The notes beneath the pieces were generated by a model. The model had not been told where the DNA came from. It saw only the letters and a program-made list of their open reading frames with translations, and searched no databases. Shown piece by piece: positions 54,101 through 62,560 of a DNA stretch of 64,000 nt (positions are counted from its first letter, which is position 1; each line of letters opens with the position of its first letter). Origin of the DNA: an uncultured Desulfovibrio sp. (GTDB lineage Bacteria > Desulfobacterota > Desulfovibrionia > Desulfovibrionales > Desulfovibrionaceae); the NCBI RefSeq assembly GCF_944324505.1, contig NZ_CALUWO010000004.1, positions 62,001 through 126,000 of the forward strand. Reading direction: 5' to 3'. The position numbers and the translations under genes are program-made.

Positions 54101-54904
54101 ATGCACGCTGCCGCCGCTTTTGCGCCGGGCCTGCCCCTTCTGCTCACCCTGCTGGCCTGCTTTCTTTTTTCCGGCACCGGAACAAGCGCATGTGCGGCCA
54201 TGGAGCTGCCTGAAGAACAGGCCCTGACCGACCCGGCTGCCCCCGCGGCGGCGCCCGCCCGCCCTGTCCGGAAGGAACGCGTCATTCTGCGGCAGGGGCG
54301 TCCGCTCATGCCGGAAATCGGCCTGAGCTATCCTGTCATCGGCAACGATATGGTGGACAGGGACGTGCAGCGCTGGATTACCAATATTGCAGACACCTTT
54401 GACAGCGAAATCGGCGCGCTGGGCACCATGATCGACATGGACGGCAATGCCCCGGACGTGAGCCTCTATGCCCTGCAGGGGTCCTGTTCGGTGCTGTCGC
54501 CCTCGCCCAATGCCATCAGCCTGGTTTTTGAGCTGTGGACCTATACGGGCGGCGCCCACGGCAATCTTGACCTCATTGCCCTCAACTACAGCCTGATCAA
54601 CGGGCAGCGGCTCAACTTTGTGGATATTTTCGAGGACGTGGACGGCGCTCTGGAACTGCTGTCGCGTCTGAGCCGTGATATTCTCGCGCGGCGTCTGTCC
54701 GGCGGCACGCCCAATCAGATGATTCTGGACGGGACGGCCCCCACGCTCAACAATTTTGCCAGTCTGGGGCTGACGCCGGAGGGCATACGCATCTTTTTCC
54801 AGCCCTACCAGGTGGCACCATGGTCCGCCGGTGCCCAGAAGGTGGATATTCCGCTGGCCGAACTGGCTTCGGTGCATCCCTTTCTGCAGTTGTGGGGAAA
54901 ATGA
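54101..54904 (+). CDS. Secreted RsiV-like (DUF3298) protein
   Basis: The protein has 267 aa. A signal peptide (LPLLLTLLACFLFSGTGTSACA) and an Ala/Pro linker are followed by SLVFELWTYTGGAHGNLDLI, then NFVDIFEDVDGALELLS and the end FFQPYQVAPWSAGAQKVDIP, which is the DUF3298/RsiV extracellular fold. No transmembrane anchor or anti-sigma region is present, so it is a free periplasmic or lipid-free protein. Its last codon overlaps the start of the biotin-type dehydratase by 4 bp, placing it in front of that operon. Confidence 0.82.
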   Translation: MHAAAAFAPGLPLLLTLLACFLFSGTGTSACAAMELPEEQALTDPAAPAAAPARPVRKERVILRQGRPLMPEIGLSYPVIGNDMVDRDVQRWITNIADTFDSEIGALGTMIDMDGNAPDVSLYALQGSCSVLSPSPNAISLVFELWTYTGGAHGNLDLIALNYSLINGQRLNFVDIFEDVDGALELLSRLSRDILARRLSGGTPNQMILDGTAPTLNNFASLGLTPEGIRIFFQPYQVAPWSAGAQKVDIPLAELASVHPFLQLWGK

Positions 54905-55332
54905 TGCCCCCCCTGCCTTCCCCGTGCGATCTGTGCTTTCCTGACGCGGCCTTTCTGGAAGACCATTTTCCCGCTGCTCCCTGCCTGCCGGGGTCCTGTC
55001 TGCTCGAGACGGTGCGCCGCAGCGCCGAGGCCGCCTTCCGGCGGCGGGTGGCCGCTCTGCCCCAGGCCCGCTTTCGCAGCTTTGTGCTGCCTGACGTTCC
55101 CTGCCGCCTGTACTGGCTGCCCCGGCAGGAAACGGATATGGTGGGCTGGCAGCTGCGCCGGCTCCCTGACAAAGGCAGCGGGGAGCAGACCGGCAGGCAT
55201 CAGGACGCGCCCCTGCCCCAGGGCGCGGGGCCTGTCCTGCCCGCCTTCCCGGCAGCGGCGGAAGCGCTGGCGCCTCTGCTGGCCGACGGCCTGCTGCTGC
55301 TGGGCGAGGCCCTGCCCGCCCCCCGTTCCTGA
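54901..55332 (+). CDS. FabZ-like 3-hydroxyacyl-ACP dehydratase of the biotin operon
   Basis: The protein has 143 aa, one hotdog domain. HFPAAPCLPGSCLLE carries His22 and Glu36, spaced exactly as His49/Glu63 of E. coli FabZ. The rest is divergent and the sequence ends in an Ala/Pro-rich tail. The likely reaction is dehydration of a 3-hydroxy-dioyl chain on the private ACP encoded 1.2 kb downstream. Two ATGs lie in tandem (54901, 54904); the stop of the preceding gene overlaps. Part of a six-gene run ending with bioF. Confidence 0.78.
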   Translation: MMPPLPSPCDLCFPDAAFLEDHFPAAPCLPGSCLLETVRRSAEAAFRRRVAALPQARFRSFVLPDVPCRLYWLPRQETDMVGWQLRRLPDKGSGEQTGRHQDAPLPQGAGPVLPAFPAAAEALAPLLADGLLLLGEALPAPRS

Positions 55333-55350
55333 CGATACCGAGGACCTGTC

Positions 55351-56082
55351 ATGCACCTGCACTTTTCCGGACCTGTCCTGCTGCTGGGTGGCGGCTGCCA
55401 GCTGGGTCTGGCCGTGGCCGACGCCCTGCGCCGGGAAGGCGCCCTGGTGCTCGCTGCCTGCGGCAGCGCCGCAGGGCAGCAGGCCTGCACCGCGGCCGGG
55501 GTTCCCGTGCTGCCCCTGGACGAGGCCGAAAGCCTGCCGCAGCGCTGCGCCACCCTGGCAGGCAGCACGCCTGCCCATGTGCTGGACCTGCGCCACTCCC
55601 GCTTTGAAAGCCTGCTGCCCGCAGCCAGTCCCGACGCCATCCAGCGCTGGGCTGCCGACGATATTGCCCTGCGGGCACGGCTGCTGCGCGCCCTTTCCCG
55701 GGCCATGCTGGTCCGGCGCGAGGGGCGCTGCGTCTTTGTTTCCTCCTCAGCGGCCCTGCGACCGTCACCGGGACAGGGCTGGTATGCTGCGGCCAAGCTG
55801 GCCGGCGAGGCCCTGTATCGCAGCCTTGGGGCGGAACTGGCCGCACGGGGCATCACGGCCTGCTCGGCCCGCCTGAGCTGGCTGGACGCGGGACGGGGGC
55901 GCCCCTACCTGGCGCAGCACAGCCGCGCGGCACGGGCCATGCCCGCCGGCCGACCGCTGGCCCTGGATGAGGCGGTGCAGGCCCTGGTCTTTCTGCTTTC
56001 CCGCGAGGCTGTGGGCATCAATGCCTGCAGCGTGGACATCGACGGCGGCCTCAATGCCGTCAAACTCCCGGAGGTATCATGA
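55351..56082 (+). CDS. FabG-like short-chain reductase of the biotin operon
   Basis: The protein has 243 aa. The Rossmann start LLLGGGCQLGLAVADAL (glycines at 13-15 and 19) is a variant of TGxxxGxG. The catalytic set is Ser131-133 (VFVSSSAAL), Tyr145 and Lys149 (YAAAK). It should reduce a 3-oxoacyl-ACP. It overlaps the ACP gene by 4 bp, ATGA type. The context suggests a dedicated substrate, the ACP-bound pimelate precursor. Confidence 0.85.
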   Translation: MHLHFSGPVLLLGGGCQLGLAVADALRREGALVLAACGSAAGQQACTAAGVPVLPLDEAESLPQRCATLAGSTPAHVLDLRHSRFESLLPAASPDAIQRWAADDIALRARLLRALSRAMLVRREGRCVFVSSSAALRPSPGQGWYAAAKLAGEALYRSLGAELAARGITACSARLSWLDAGRGRPYLAQHSRAARAMPAGRPLALDEAVQALVFLLSREAVGINACSVDIDGGLNAVKLPEVS

Positions 56083-56462
56083 GTTCCCTCACCTACGATG
56101 CGGCCCTTGCCCAGGTCTGCCGCACGGTGGCTGACCTCTTTGAACGCGATGCCGGCAGCCTTTCTGCCCGGACTCGCCTCATGGAGGACCTGCCCTGCGA
56201 ATCCATTGACCTGCTGGAAATCAGCGTCAGGCTGGGAGCTGCCCTCAAACTGCCCATGGATGACGATGCCCTTTTCCTGCAAAGTCTGCGCTACCATGCT
56301 GCCCGTGGGCCGGAAGCCCTGGCGACGGCATATCCGCATCTGGATGCGGAACGGCGCGCAGAGCTGCTGCGCTGGGCAGCCTCCGGCGACAGCCCCTCGC
56401 CCCTTACACTGGGCGATCTGGCCTCCTGCCTTGTGCATGCGGCAGCGCAGCAGACCGTCTGA
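56079..56462 (+). CDS. Specialised acyl carrier protein for biotin synthesis
   Basis: The protein has 127 aa, against about 78 for AcpP. The phosphopantetheine site is LPCESIDLLEISVRLG with Ser42, in which the usual DSL is ESI. Helices around it follow the ACP pattern. Residues 85-127 form a C-terminal extension unlike AcpP. It lies between the reductase and the KAS. I recall published mutant-fitness work in D. vulgaris attributing biotin synthesis to such a specialised ACP, without methyl esters. Confidence 0.82.
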   Translation: MSSLTYDAALAQVCRTVADLFERDAGSLSARTRLMEDLPCESIDLLEISVRLGAALKLPMDDDALFLQSLRYHAARGPEALATAYPHLDAERRAELLRWAASGDSPSPLTLGDLASCLVHAAAQQTV

Positions 56463-56466
56463 GCGC

Positions 56467-57732
56467 ATGCGCCCCCCGTCTTCGTCTTTCCGCCGCGTGC
56501 TCATTACCGGGGTGGGCTGCTGCACGCCGCTGGGCCACAGTCTGGACGACATGGCCCGCGCCCTGCGGGCAGAGGTCAGCCCCTTTGTGCCCTCCACGGT
56601 GCTGCCCGGCTACAGCGTCAGCCCCGTATCCTTTGATGCCGCGGCCCGACCCCAGCCGCAGCAGGACGCGGCCCTGCGGACCCTGCTGGGCTGGCGGCAC
56701 CGGCATTACTGCCAGCGCGGCGGACAACTGGCTGTGCTGGCAGCCCTGCGGGCCGCCGCAGATGCCGCAGACGCCGCTGCGACGGCTGACGCACCGCAGC
56801 AGCTCCTGCCCCATGACACGCCCATGGTGGCCGCCCTGGGTCCCATGCTGGATATGACCGGCGAACCGGGACTGCCGCCCGGCAATACGGATGCCCTGGG
56901 CGCTCTCTGGCTGCTGCGCTGGCTGCCCAATACCCCGGTGGCCGCCGCGGCACAACTGCTGGGCCTGCATGGCGAGGGGCTGACGGTCAATGCGGCCTGC
57001 GCTTCCGCCCTTCAAGCCCTGGGCGAGGGCTTTCGCCGCATCCGCTGCGGCCTGAACACACGGGTACTGGTCATGGCCGGCGATTCGCGCCTGTCACTGG
57101 GAGGGCTGCTGGGCTATGCCAAGGCACAGGCTCTCAGCCGCCGTGGCGGCACGGAAGGCCCCCGGCCCTTTGATGCCTCCCGCGACGGTTTTGTGGCCGC
57201 TGAAGGCGGCGCGGCCTTTGTGCTGGAGGATGCGCAAAGCGCCGCCGCCCGGGGCGCCCGCTGGTATGCGGAAATTCTGGGCTATGGCGCTTCGCTGGAT
57301 GCCGGCAGCCTCACGGCCCCTGATCCCCAGGGCCGGCAGGCCCGGCAGGCCGTGCTGACGGCACTGGCACAGAGCGGTCTGGACAGGCCGCACTGGATTT
57401 CCGCCCATGGCACCGGCACGCGCCTCAATGATGCCGCGGAATCCGCCCTGCTGGAGCAGCTCTTTCCCCGTCAGCCCCTGCCGGCCGTCATGGCCTGCAA
57501 AAGCCTGCTGGGGCACGGCTCCGCCGCGGCGGGGGCCCTGGAACTGTGCTGTGTGCTGGCAGGCTGGCAAAACGGCCTGATGCCGCGCATCCGTGGTCTG
57601 GAGCAGCCCTGTTCCCCGCAGCTGCGTTTTGTGCGCCAGGCATGCCCCTTTCCGGGACCGGACGGGCTGCTGGAAAACTTCGGCTTCGGCGGCCAGAATG
57701 CCGCCCTGGTGGTGCGCCTGTGCCCGCGCTGA
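56467..57732 (+). CDS. 3-oxoacyl-ACP synthase (KAS I/II type) of the biotin operon
   Basis: The protein has 421 aa. The Cys-His-His triad of KAS I/II is present: Cys178 (NAACASALQAL), His314 (SAHGTGTRLND) and His350 (KSLLGHGSAAAG, with Lys345). It elongates an acyl-ACP with malonyl units. The start at 56467 lies 4 nt after the ACP stop. Its C-terminus overlaps the next gene. Because it is a condensing enzyme of FabF type, it differs from the FabH-like BioZ. Confidence 0.88.
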   Translation: MRPPSSSFRRVLITGVGCCTPLGHSLDDMARALRAEVSPFVPSTVLPGYSVSPVSFDAAARPQPQQDAALRTLLGWRHRHYCQRGGQLAVLAALRAAADAADAAATADAPQQLLPHDTPMVAALGPMLDMTGEPGLPPGNTDALGALWLLRWLPNTPVAAAAQLLGLHGEGLTVNAACASALQALGEGFRRIRCGLNTRVLVMAGDSRLSLGGLLGYAKAQALSRRGGTEGPRPFDASRDGFVAAEGGAAFVLEDAQSAAARGARWYAEILGYGASLDAGSLTAPDPQGRQARQAVLTALAQSGLDRPHWISAHGTGTRLNDAAESALLEQLFPRQPLPAVMACKSLLGHGSAAAGALELCCVLAGWQNGLMPRIRGLEQPCSPQLRFVRQACPFPGPDGLLENFGFGGQNAALVVRLCPR

Positions 57733-58211
57733 CCCGTTTTCTGCATGCGGCGCCACGCCCCTTTGTGCTGCTGGATGCCATAGACCGGGTGCATGCCCAT
57801 GGCCTGCGGGGCATGCGCCATTTTCAGGGGGCGCCCTTCTGGCAGCTCTGGGAAGCCGGGGCGCAGTGCGCCGCCCTGCATCAGCGCCAGGCCTGCGGCT
57901 TCCGGCGGCATGCCTTTCTGCTGGGCATGTCTCACTGTCCGCTGGATGCCCGGCGGGCAAACCTGCCCGACGGCCGCGTCCTGCTGACGGCCCGGCGGGA
58001 GGGACAATCCAGCCGTGCGGCCCTCTATACGCTGCACTGCACCTTTCCCGACTGTCCCGGCTACAGTCTGCCGGGCGAAACCGGCGCAGCATGGGAAGTG
58101 CGCATCGGCCTTGTGGACTATGATGCCCGTTTCCGGCAGGAACTGCTGCAACCCCGCTACGAGGAGATATTTGCATGTCTGTGCCAGCAGGCAGCCTGTA
58201 TGCCCGACTGA
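57720..58211 (+). CDS. Hotdog-fold protein of the biotin operon, FabA/FabZ-like
   Basis: The protein has 163 aa from GTG 57720-57722. The opening PFVLLDAIDRVHAHGLRG and the following FQGAPFWQLWEAGAQCAAL parallel the N-terminal part and central helix of FabZ-type dehydratases (P-F-LLD...P...E..AQ). The HFP motif with the catalytic His is absent. It may be a dehydratase of the ApeP type, a thioesterase, or the partner of the 54901 protein. It overlaps the KAS gene by 13 bp and bioF by 37 bp. Confidence 0.65.
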   Translation: MPALTRFLHAAPRPFVLLDAIDRVHAHGLRGMRHFQGAPFWQLWEAGAQCAALHQRQACGFRRHAFLLGMSHCPLDARRANLPDGRVLLTARREGQSSRAALYTLHCTFPDCPGYSLPGETGAAWEVRIGLVDYDARFRQELLQPRYEEIFACLCQQAACMPD

Positions 58212-59347
58212 GCGCCTGCCTGGCGGCGGACAGCCGTGCCGGGCTGGAACGCCATGCGGAACGGCTGCGCCCCCGTCCGGGCGCTCTGGACTTTCTTTCC
58301 AATGACAGTCTTGGCCTGGCGGACGACGCCGCCTGGCGCCAAACGCTGGCCCGCTGCGTGGCCCGCTGGGCACCGTCCGGGCAGGCCTCGTGGGTGGCCG
58401 GCGGCCGTCATGCCCTGGCGGAAGAGGCGGCCACAGCCTATGCGGCCTATTTCGGGGCAGCGGAATGCCGCTTTTTTGCCAGCGGCTATCAGGCGCATCT
58501 GGCGGCTGTGGCCGGTTTGCTGCTGCCGGGGCAGCCCCTGCTGGTGGACCGGCGCATGCACGCCAGCGCCACACGCTTTCTGGCAGCCAGCCATGCCCGG
58601 ATCATGGCCTTTGCGCATGCGGACATGGCGCATCTGGACCGGCGCCTGCTGGCCTGGAAGGCGGAAGCCCCTGCGGAACAGGCCATTGTCATGACGGAAA
58701 GCCTGTTCAGCATGGACGGCAGCCTCACCGATCTGGGCGCCCTGCACGCCCTCAAGAAAAAATACGGCTTTTTCTGCTGGGTGGACGAGGCCCATACCCT
58801 GGGAGCCTGCGGCCCGGACGGCCGGGGCTGCTGTGCCGAACATGCCGGCCTGGCCGATCTGCTGCTGGGCAGCTTCGGCAAGGCCCTGGGCTACTGGGGG
58901 GCCTTTCTGCTGCTTCCGGCGGGTTTCGGGCGCATTCTGGAACAGCGTTCCTCACCGCTCATGCACACCACGGCCCTGCCGCCGGCCCATGCGGCCGGTG
59001 CGCTGGCCCTGCTGGAACGTCTGCCCCGTCTGGAAGAGCGTCGTCAGGAACTGGCCAGCAAGGCGGCCTTTTTCCGGCACTGCCTGCACCAGGAGGATCT
59101 GCCCGTGCAGGGACAGGCCCATATCGTGGCCATTCCCGTGGGGGATGCCCGGCGCTGCGCCCGCTGGGCGGACCGGCTGGCCGGCCACGGCATGCTGGTG
59201 CTGCCCGCCCGCTGGCCCACGGTCCCCCACGGCCAGGCCCTGCTGCGCTGCAATGTGCGCGTGGGGCACAGTGCTGACGATCTGCGCCGGGCCGCCCGTC
59301 TGCTGCGTCTCTGCCAGCCGGAGGCCGACGCACGGCAGCCGGCCTGA
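58175..59347 (+). CDS. bioF: 8-amino-7-oxononanoate synthase
   Basis: The protein has 390 aa. PLP fold-type I with Asp204..His207 (WVDEAHTLGA) and Lys236 in LGSFGKALGYWG. Also LDFLSNDSLGLA near 40 and FASGYQAHLA at 101. It condenses pimeloyl thioester with alanine. The last gene of the forward operon, it converges with bioD-bioA. The small C-terminal domain ends in an unusual Ala/Gln tail. Confidence 0.92.
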   Translation: MSVPAGSLYARLSACLAADSRAGLERHAERLRPRPGALDFLSNDSLGLADDAAWRQTLARCVARWAPSGQASWVAGGRHALAEEAATAYAAYFGAAECRFFASGYQAHLAAVAGLLLPGQPLLVDRRMHASATRFLAASHARIMAFAHADMAHLDRRLLAWKAEAPAEQAIVMTESLFSMDGSLTDLGALHALKKKYGFFCWVDEAHTLGACGPDGRGCCAEHAGLADLLLGSFGKALGYWGAFLLLPAGFGRILEQRSSPLMHTTALPPAHAAGALALLERLPRLEERRQELASKAAFFRHCLHQEDLPVQGQAHIVAIPVGDARRCARWADRLAGHGMLVLPARWPTVPHGQALLRCNVRVGHSADDLRRAARLLRLCQPEADARQPA

Positions 59348-59450
59348 CCGCCCGGTTCGCCTGCGGCCGGCAAAGGGTACTCCGCCGCGTGCCGCGTTGT
59401 GACGCACGGCAGGCGGGATGCCCGGGCCGCCGGGGCTGGCGCCGCCACGC

Positions 59451-61529
59451 TCAGTGCTCAGTCTGCAGATGCACGCCCTGACGCAGCGCCTGCTCCACTG
59501 CCGCGCACAGCTGCTGTATGTCCTCCTGCGGGCTGATATAGGGCGGCATGAGATACACAAGATGGTCAAAGGGCCGGATCCAGACGCCCTGCTGCACAAA
59601 AAAGGATTGCAGAGCCTGCATGGGAACAGGCTGTTCCGTCTGCACCACGCCTATACCGCCCAGCACCCGCACATCGGCCACGCCGGGCAGACCGGCACAG
59701 GGCGCCAGACCAGCGCGCAATGCCCCCTCCAGAGCAGCCACACGTCCCTGCCAGTCCTCTTCCTCCAGCAGGTCCAGACTGGCCAGGGCCACAGCGCAGG
59801 CCAGCGCATTGCCCATGAAGGTGGGGCCGTGCATGAAGACCTGCCCATCCCGGCAGATGCCCTGCGCCACCCTGTCGGAACAGGCTGTGGCGGCCAGCGT
59901 CAGCACCCCTCCGGTCAGGGCCTTGCCGCAGCAGAGGATGTCCGGCGAGACGCCTGCGCGTTCGGCCGCAAACAGCGTGCCTGTTCTCCCGAAGCCCGTG
60001 GCAATCTCGTCAAAGATAAGCAGCGTGCCGGCTTCCCGGCAGAGCCGGGCCAGACCGCGCAGATAGTCGGGATGATAAAACCACATGCCGCCGGCGCCCT
60101 GCACCACAGGTTCCAGAATGACGGCAGCCACTTCCGGGCCATGCGCTTCCAGCATGCGCCGGGCATCGTCTAGACTGGCCGGATCAAAGGGCGCATCAAA
60201 ACGGCAGGTCGGCCGCTCCATGAACAGCTGCTGCGGCAGCATGCGGGCAAACAGGCTGTGCATGCCGGTGACGGGATCGCAGACGCTCATGGCGCCGATG
60301 GTGTCGCCATGATAGCCGCCGCGCGGCGTCAGAAAGCGCACCCGCCGGGGCTGGCCCGTGGCCTGATGGTATTGCAGGGCCATCTTGAGAGCCACTTCCA
60401 CAGCCACGGAGCCGGAATCCGCAAAGAAGATGCGGGAAAGTCCCTGCGGCAGCATACCCAGCAGGCGCTCTGCCAGCTCCACGGCCGGCGCATGGGTCAG
60501 GCCGCCGAACATGACATGCGGCATCCGTCCGGCCTGGGCACGCAGCGCGGCCAGCAGGCGGGGATGATTGTAGCCATGCACAGCCGCCCACCAGGACGAC
60601 ATGCCGTCCACCAGCTCGCGGCCATCACTGAGCACCAGACGGTTATGGTGACTGCGCGAAACCGCAAATACCGGCAGCGGCCTGACGGCCGACGTATACG
60701 GATGCCAGAGCACGCGCTCATCACGGCGGCACAGGTCCTGCGGGTCCGTGGCGTCCCGTGCGGCAGCCTCATGCAGGCGCTGCACCAGCGCCTCCGCCAC
60801 CGGCGCGCAGGCCGCTTCCAGGCGATCCCAGCCACAGGCATCCAGCCGGTCCACCCAGGGCAGGACGGCCAGGGGGGCATTCCGGTACTCCTGCCGCAGC
60901 CAGCGGCGCAGGACGCGGATATTGTCCTCGCCAATGAGGGCGTCATCATCCGACAGCGAGCTGTCCGGCGGCTGCACCAGCACGAAGCCCGCCAGGGAAA
61001 GCCCCCGGTCCCGCACGGCCCCCAGCGTGAGCCGGATGGCGTTGAGTGCGCCCAGACCGTTGCGCCCGGCCAGAATCACCGGCAAATCCAGGGCAGCCAT
61101 GAGGTCCAGCGTCTCCTCATGGGCATTGAGGGGCACCGTCACGCCTCCGGCCCCTTCCAGCAGCAGCGCCTCTGCCCCCGACGCCTCCCAGTGCCGGACC
61201 ATATCCTCGCGCAGCATGCGCACGCTCAGGCTGCGCCCCTCGCGGGCTGCGGCCAGATGCGGCGATGCCGGCAGGCGAAAGGCATGCAGGGTGGCCGCCG
61301 GCGCGGGCAGCCGGTCCGCCGTATCACCGGCCGCCGCCGCATACAGCGCCGCATCCCCTTCCCTGGCGGCATCCTCCACGCCGGTCTGCACGGGTTTCAC
61401 GGCCTGCACGGCCAGCCCCCGGTGACGCAGGGCACGCAAAAGCGCTGCCGTGGCCACGCTCTTGCCCACATCCGTTCCCGTACCTGACACAAAAAAGCCG
61501 CGCAGCGGCCGCAGAATTTCTCTGCTCAT
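59451..61529 (-). CDS. bioDA: Fused dethiobiotin synthetase / adenosylmethionine-8-amino-7-oxononanoate aminotransferase
   Basis: The protein has 692 aa. Residues 1-235 are BioD: P-loop FVSGTGTDVGKSVATAAL and KPVQTG, with LLLEGAGGVTVPLN. Residues from about 250 are BioA: RVLWHPYTS, WWAAVHGYNHP, FADSGSVAVEVALKMA and Lys536 in CCGKALTGG. Fusing the two lets diaminopelargonate pass directly to ring closure. The start overlaps the bioB stop by 4 bp, and a perfect Shine-Dalgarno lies inside bioB. Order BioD-BioA is known in plants and some bacteria. Confidence 0.95.
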   Translation of the reverse strand: MSREILRPLRGFFVSGTGTDVGKSVATAALLRALRHRGLAVQAVKPVQTGVEDAAREGDAALYAAAAGDTADRLPAPAATLHAFRLPASPHLAAAREGRSLSVRMLREDMVRHWEASGAEALLLEGAGGVTVPLNAHEETLDLMAALDLPVILAGRNGLGALNAIRLTLGAVRDRGLSLAGFVLVQPPDSSLSDDDALIGEDNIRVLRRWLRQEYRNAPLAVLPWVDRLDACGWDRLEAACAPVAEALVQRLHEAAARDATDPQDLCRRDERVLWHPYTSAVRPLPVFAVSRSHHNRLVLSDGRELVDGMSSWWAAVHGYNHPRLLAALRAQAGRMPHVMFGGLTHAPAVELAERLLGMLPQGLSRIFFADSGSVAVEVALKMALQYHQATGQPRRVRFLTPRGGYHGDTIGAMSVCDPVTGMHSLFARMLPQQLFMERPTCRFDAPFDPASLDDARRMLEAHGPEVAAVILEPVVQGAGGMWFYHPDYLRGLARLCREAGTLLIFDEIATGFGRTGTLFAAERAGVSPDILCCGKALTGGVLTLAATACSDRVAQGICRDGQVFMHGPTFMGNALACAVALASLDLLEEEDWQGRVAALEGALRAGLAPCAGLPGVADVRVLGGIGVVQTEQPVPMQALQSFFVQQGVWIRPFDHLVYLMPPYISPQEDIQQLCAAVEQALRQGVHLQTEH

Positions 61530-62482
61530 GGCCGGATCACCTCCAGACCGGCAGCGGCAATCATGGCGCAATCCTGCTCCACGGCGCTGCCATGCGTGGT
61601 CAGGTAATCCCCGGTCATGAGCGCATTGGCGCCGGCGCGAAACATGTCTGCCTGGCGCGCGCCCAGAACCAGCGGCCGCCCGCCGCAGATGCGCAGTGTG
61701 GTCCGGGGCAGGATATGCCGGAACAAGGCAATGATGCGCAGCGCCTCTTCGGCGTCCAGCGGCGGCTGGTCTGCCAGGGGCGTCTGCGGATGGGGATGCA
61801 GAAAGTTGAGGGGCACGCTGTCCACCCCCAGTTCCCGCAGGGAAAAGGCCAGGGAAATGCGATCATCCCAGCTTTCGCCCAGACCGAACAGGCCGCCTGT
61901 GCAGGTCGAAAGACCGGCCTGCCGTACCCGCAGAACCGTATCCCGGCGCTGATCCCAGCTCTGGGTGGTGCATACCCGGGCATAATAGCGGCGGGAGCTT
62001 TCCAGATTGTGATGGAAGCGCTGCACCCCCTGCCCGGCCAGACGGCGCAGGGCAGGCAACTCCAGCCGCCCCAGCGAGGTGCAGACACGCGAGCGCACGG
62101 CAGACGGCAGGCTGCGCACCACGGCAAGCACCTGCTCCAGTTCCTCGTCCCGCAGGGCACCGCCGCTGGTGACAATGCCTATATGGCACACAGGCCAGCG
62201 CGCCAGGTCAAGAAGGCGCTGCCGCAGCACATCCGGCGCCAGCAGCGGAAAAGTTTCGATGGGGGTATGGTTATGGCTGCTCTGCGCGCAGAAACGGCAG
62301 TCCATGCCGCAATTTCCGCTGCGGGCATTGATGATGGCACACAGCGAAATTTTTTTGCCAAAGGCGGCCTGGCGCAGGGCATCGGCGGCATCCAGCAGCC
62401 GTTCCGTGCTCAGGGCCAGCAGAGCATGAGCCTGTTCAGGGCTGGAAACAGCCTGAGCAGGCAACGCGGTAGTGGTATACAT
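61526..62482 (-). CDS. bioB: Biotin synthase BioB (radical SAM)
   Basis: The protein has 318 aa. Radical SAM CxxxCxxC is Cys58/62/65 (NCGMDCRFCAQSS). The counterparts of E. coli Cys128 and Cys188 are Cys134 (VCTSLG) and Cys194 (TCTGGLFGLGE), but the position of Cys97 is His/Ile (VCHIGIVTSG; Cys99 is nearby) and Cys266 (LRICGGR) sits beside the Arg260 equivalent. This fits the anaerobe-specific form with a [4Fe-5S] auxiliary cluster (Type II), as I recall it. The start at 62480-62482 follows AAGGAGA. Confidence 0.93.
   Translation of the reverse strand: MYTTTALPAQAVSSPEQAHALLALSTERLLDAADALRQAAFGKKISLCAIINARSGNCGMDCRFCAQSSHNHTPIETFPLLAPDVLRQRLLDLARWPVCHIGIVTSGGALRDEELEQVLAVVRSLPSAVRSRVCTSLGRLELPALRRLAGQGVQRFHHNLESSRRYYARVCTTQSWDQRRDTVLRVRQAGLSTCTGGLFGLGESWDDRISLAFSLRELGVDSVPLNFLHPHPQTPLADQPPLDAEEALRIIALFRHILPRTTLRICGGRPLVLGARQADMFRAGANALMTGDYLTTHGSAVEQDCAMIAAAGLEVIRP
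61535..61544 (-). promoter_or_regulatory. Perfect Shine-Dalgarno for bioDA inside bioB
   Basis: GGAGGTGATC complements the 16S rRNA 3' end over ten bases, with 5 nt to the bioDA ATG. It is read in bioB as part of the C-terminal Glu-Val-Ile codons. Confidence 0.85.
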
Positions 62483-62531
62483 ACTCTCCTTTTCCTCACA
62501 AACATGCTGTAGTGTGCTGCTCTGACACAAA

Positions 62532-62560
62532 ATTATACCGGACAAAAGAACAATCGTACA
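62532..62560 (-). promoter_or_regulatory. bioB promoter
   Basis: A perfect TATAAT on the minus strand (62532-62537) lies 50 bp before the bioB start. At 17-bp spacing the -35 is TGTACG (62555-62560), only a partial match. No clear BirA palindrome is seen. Confidence 0.5.
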
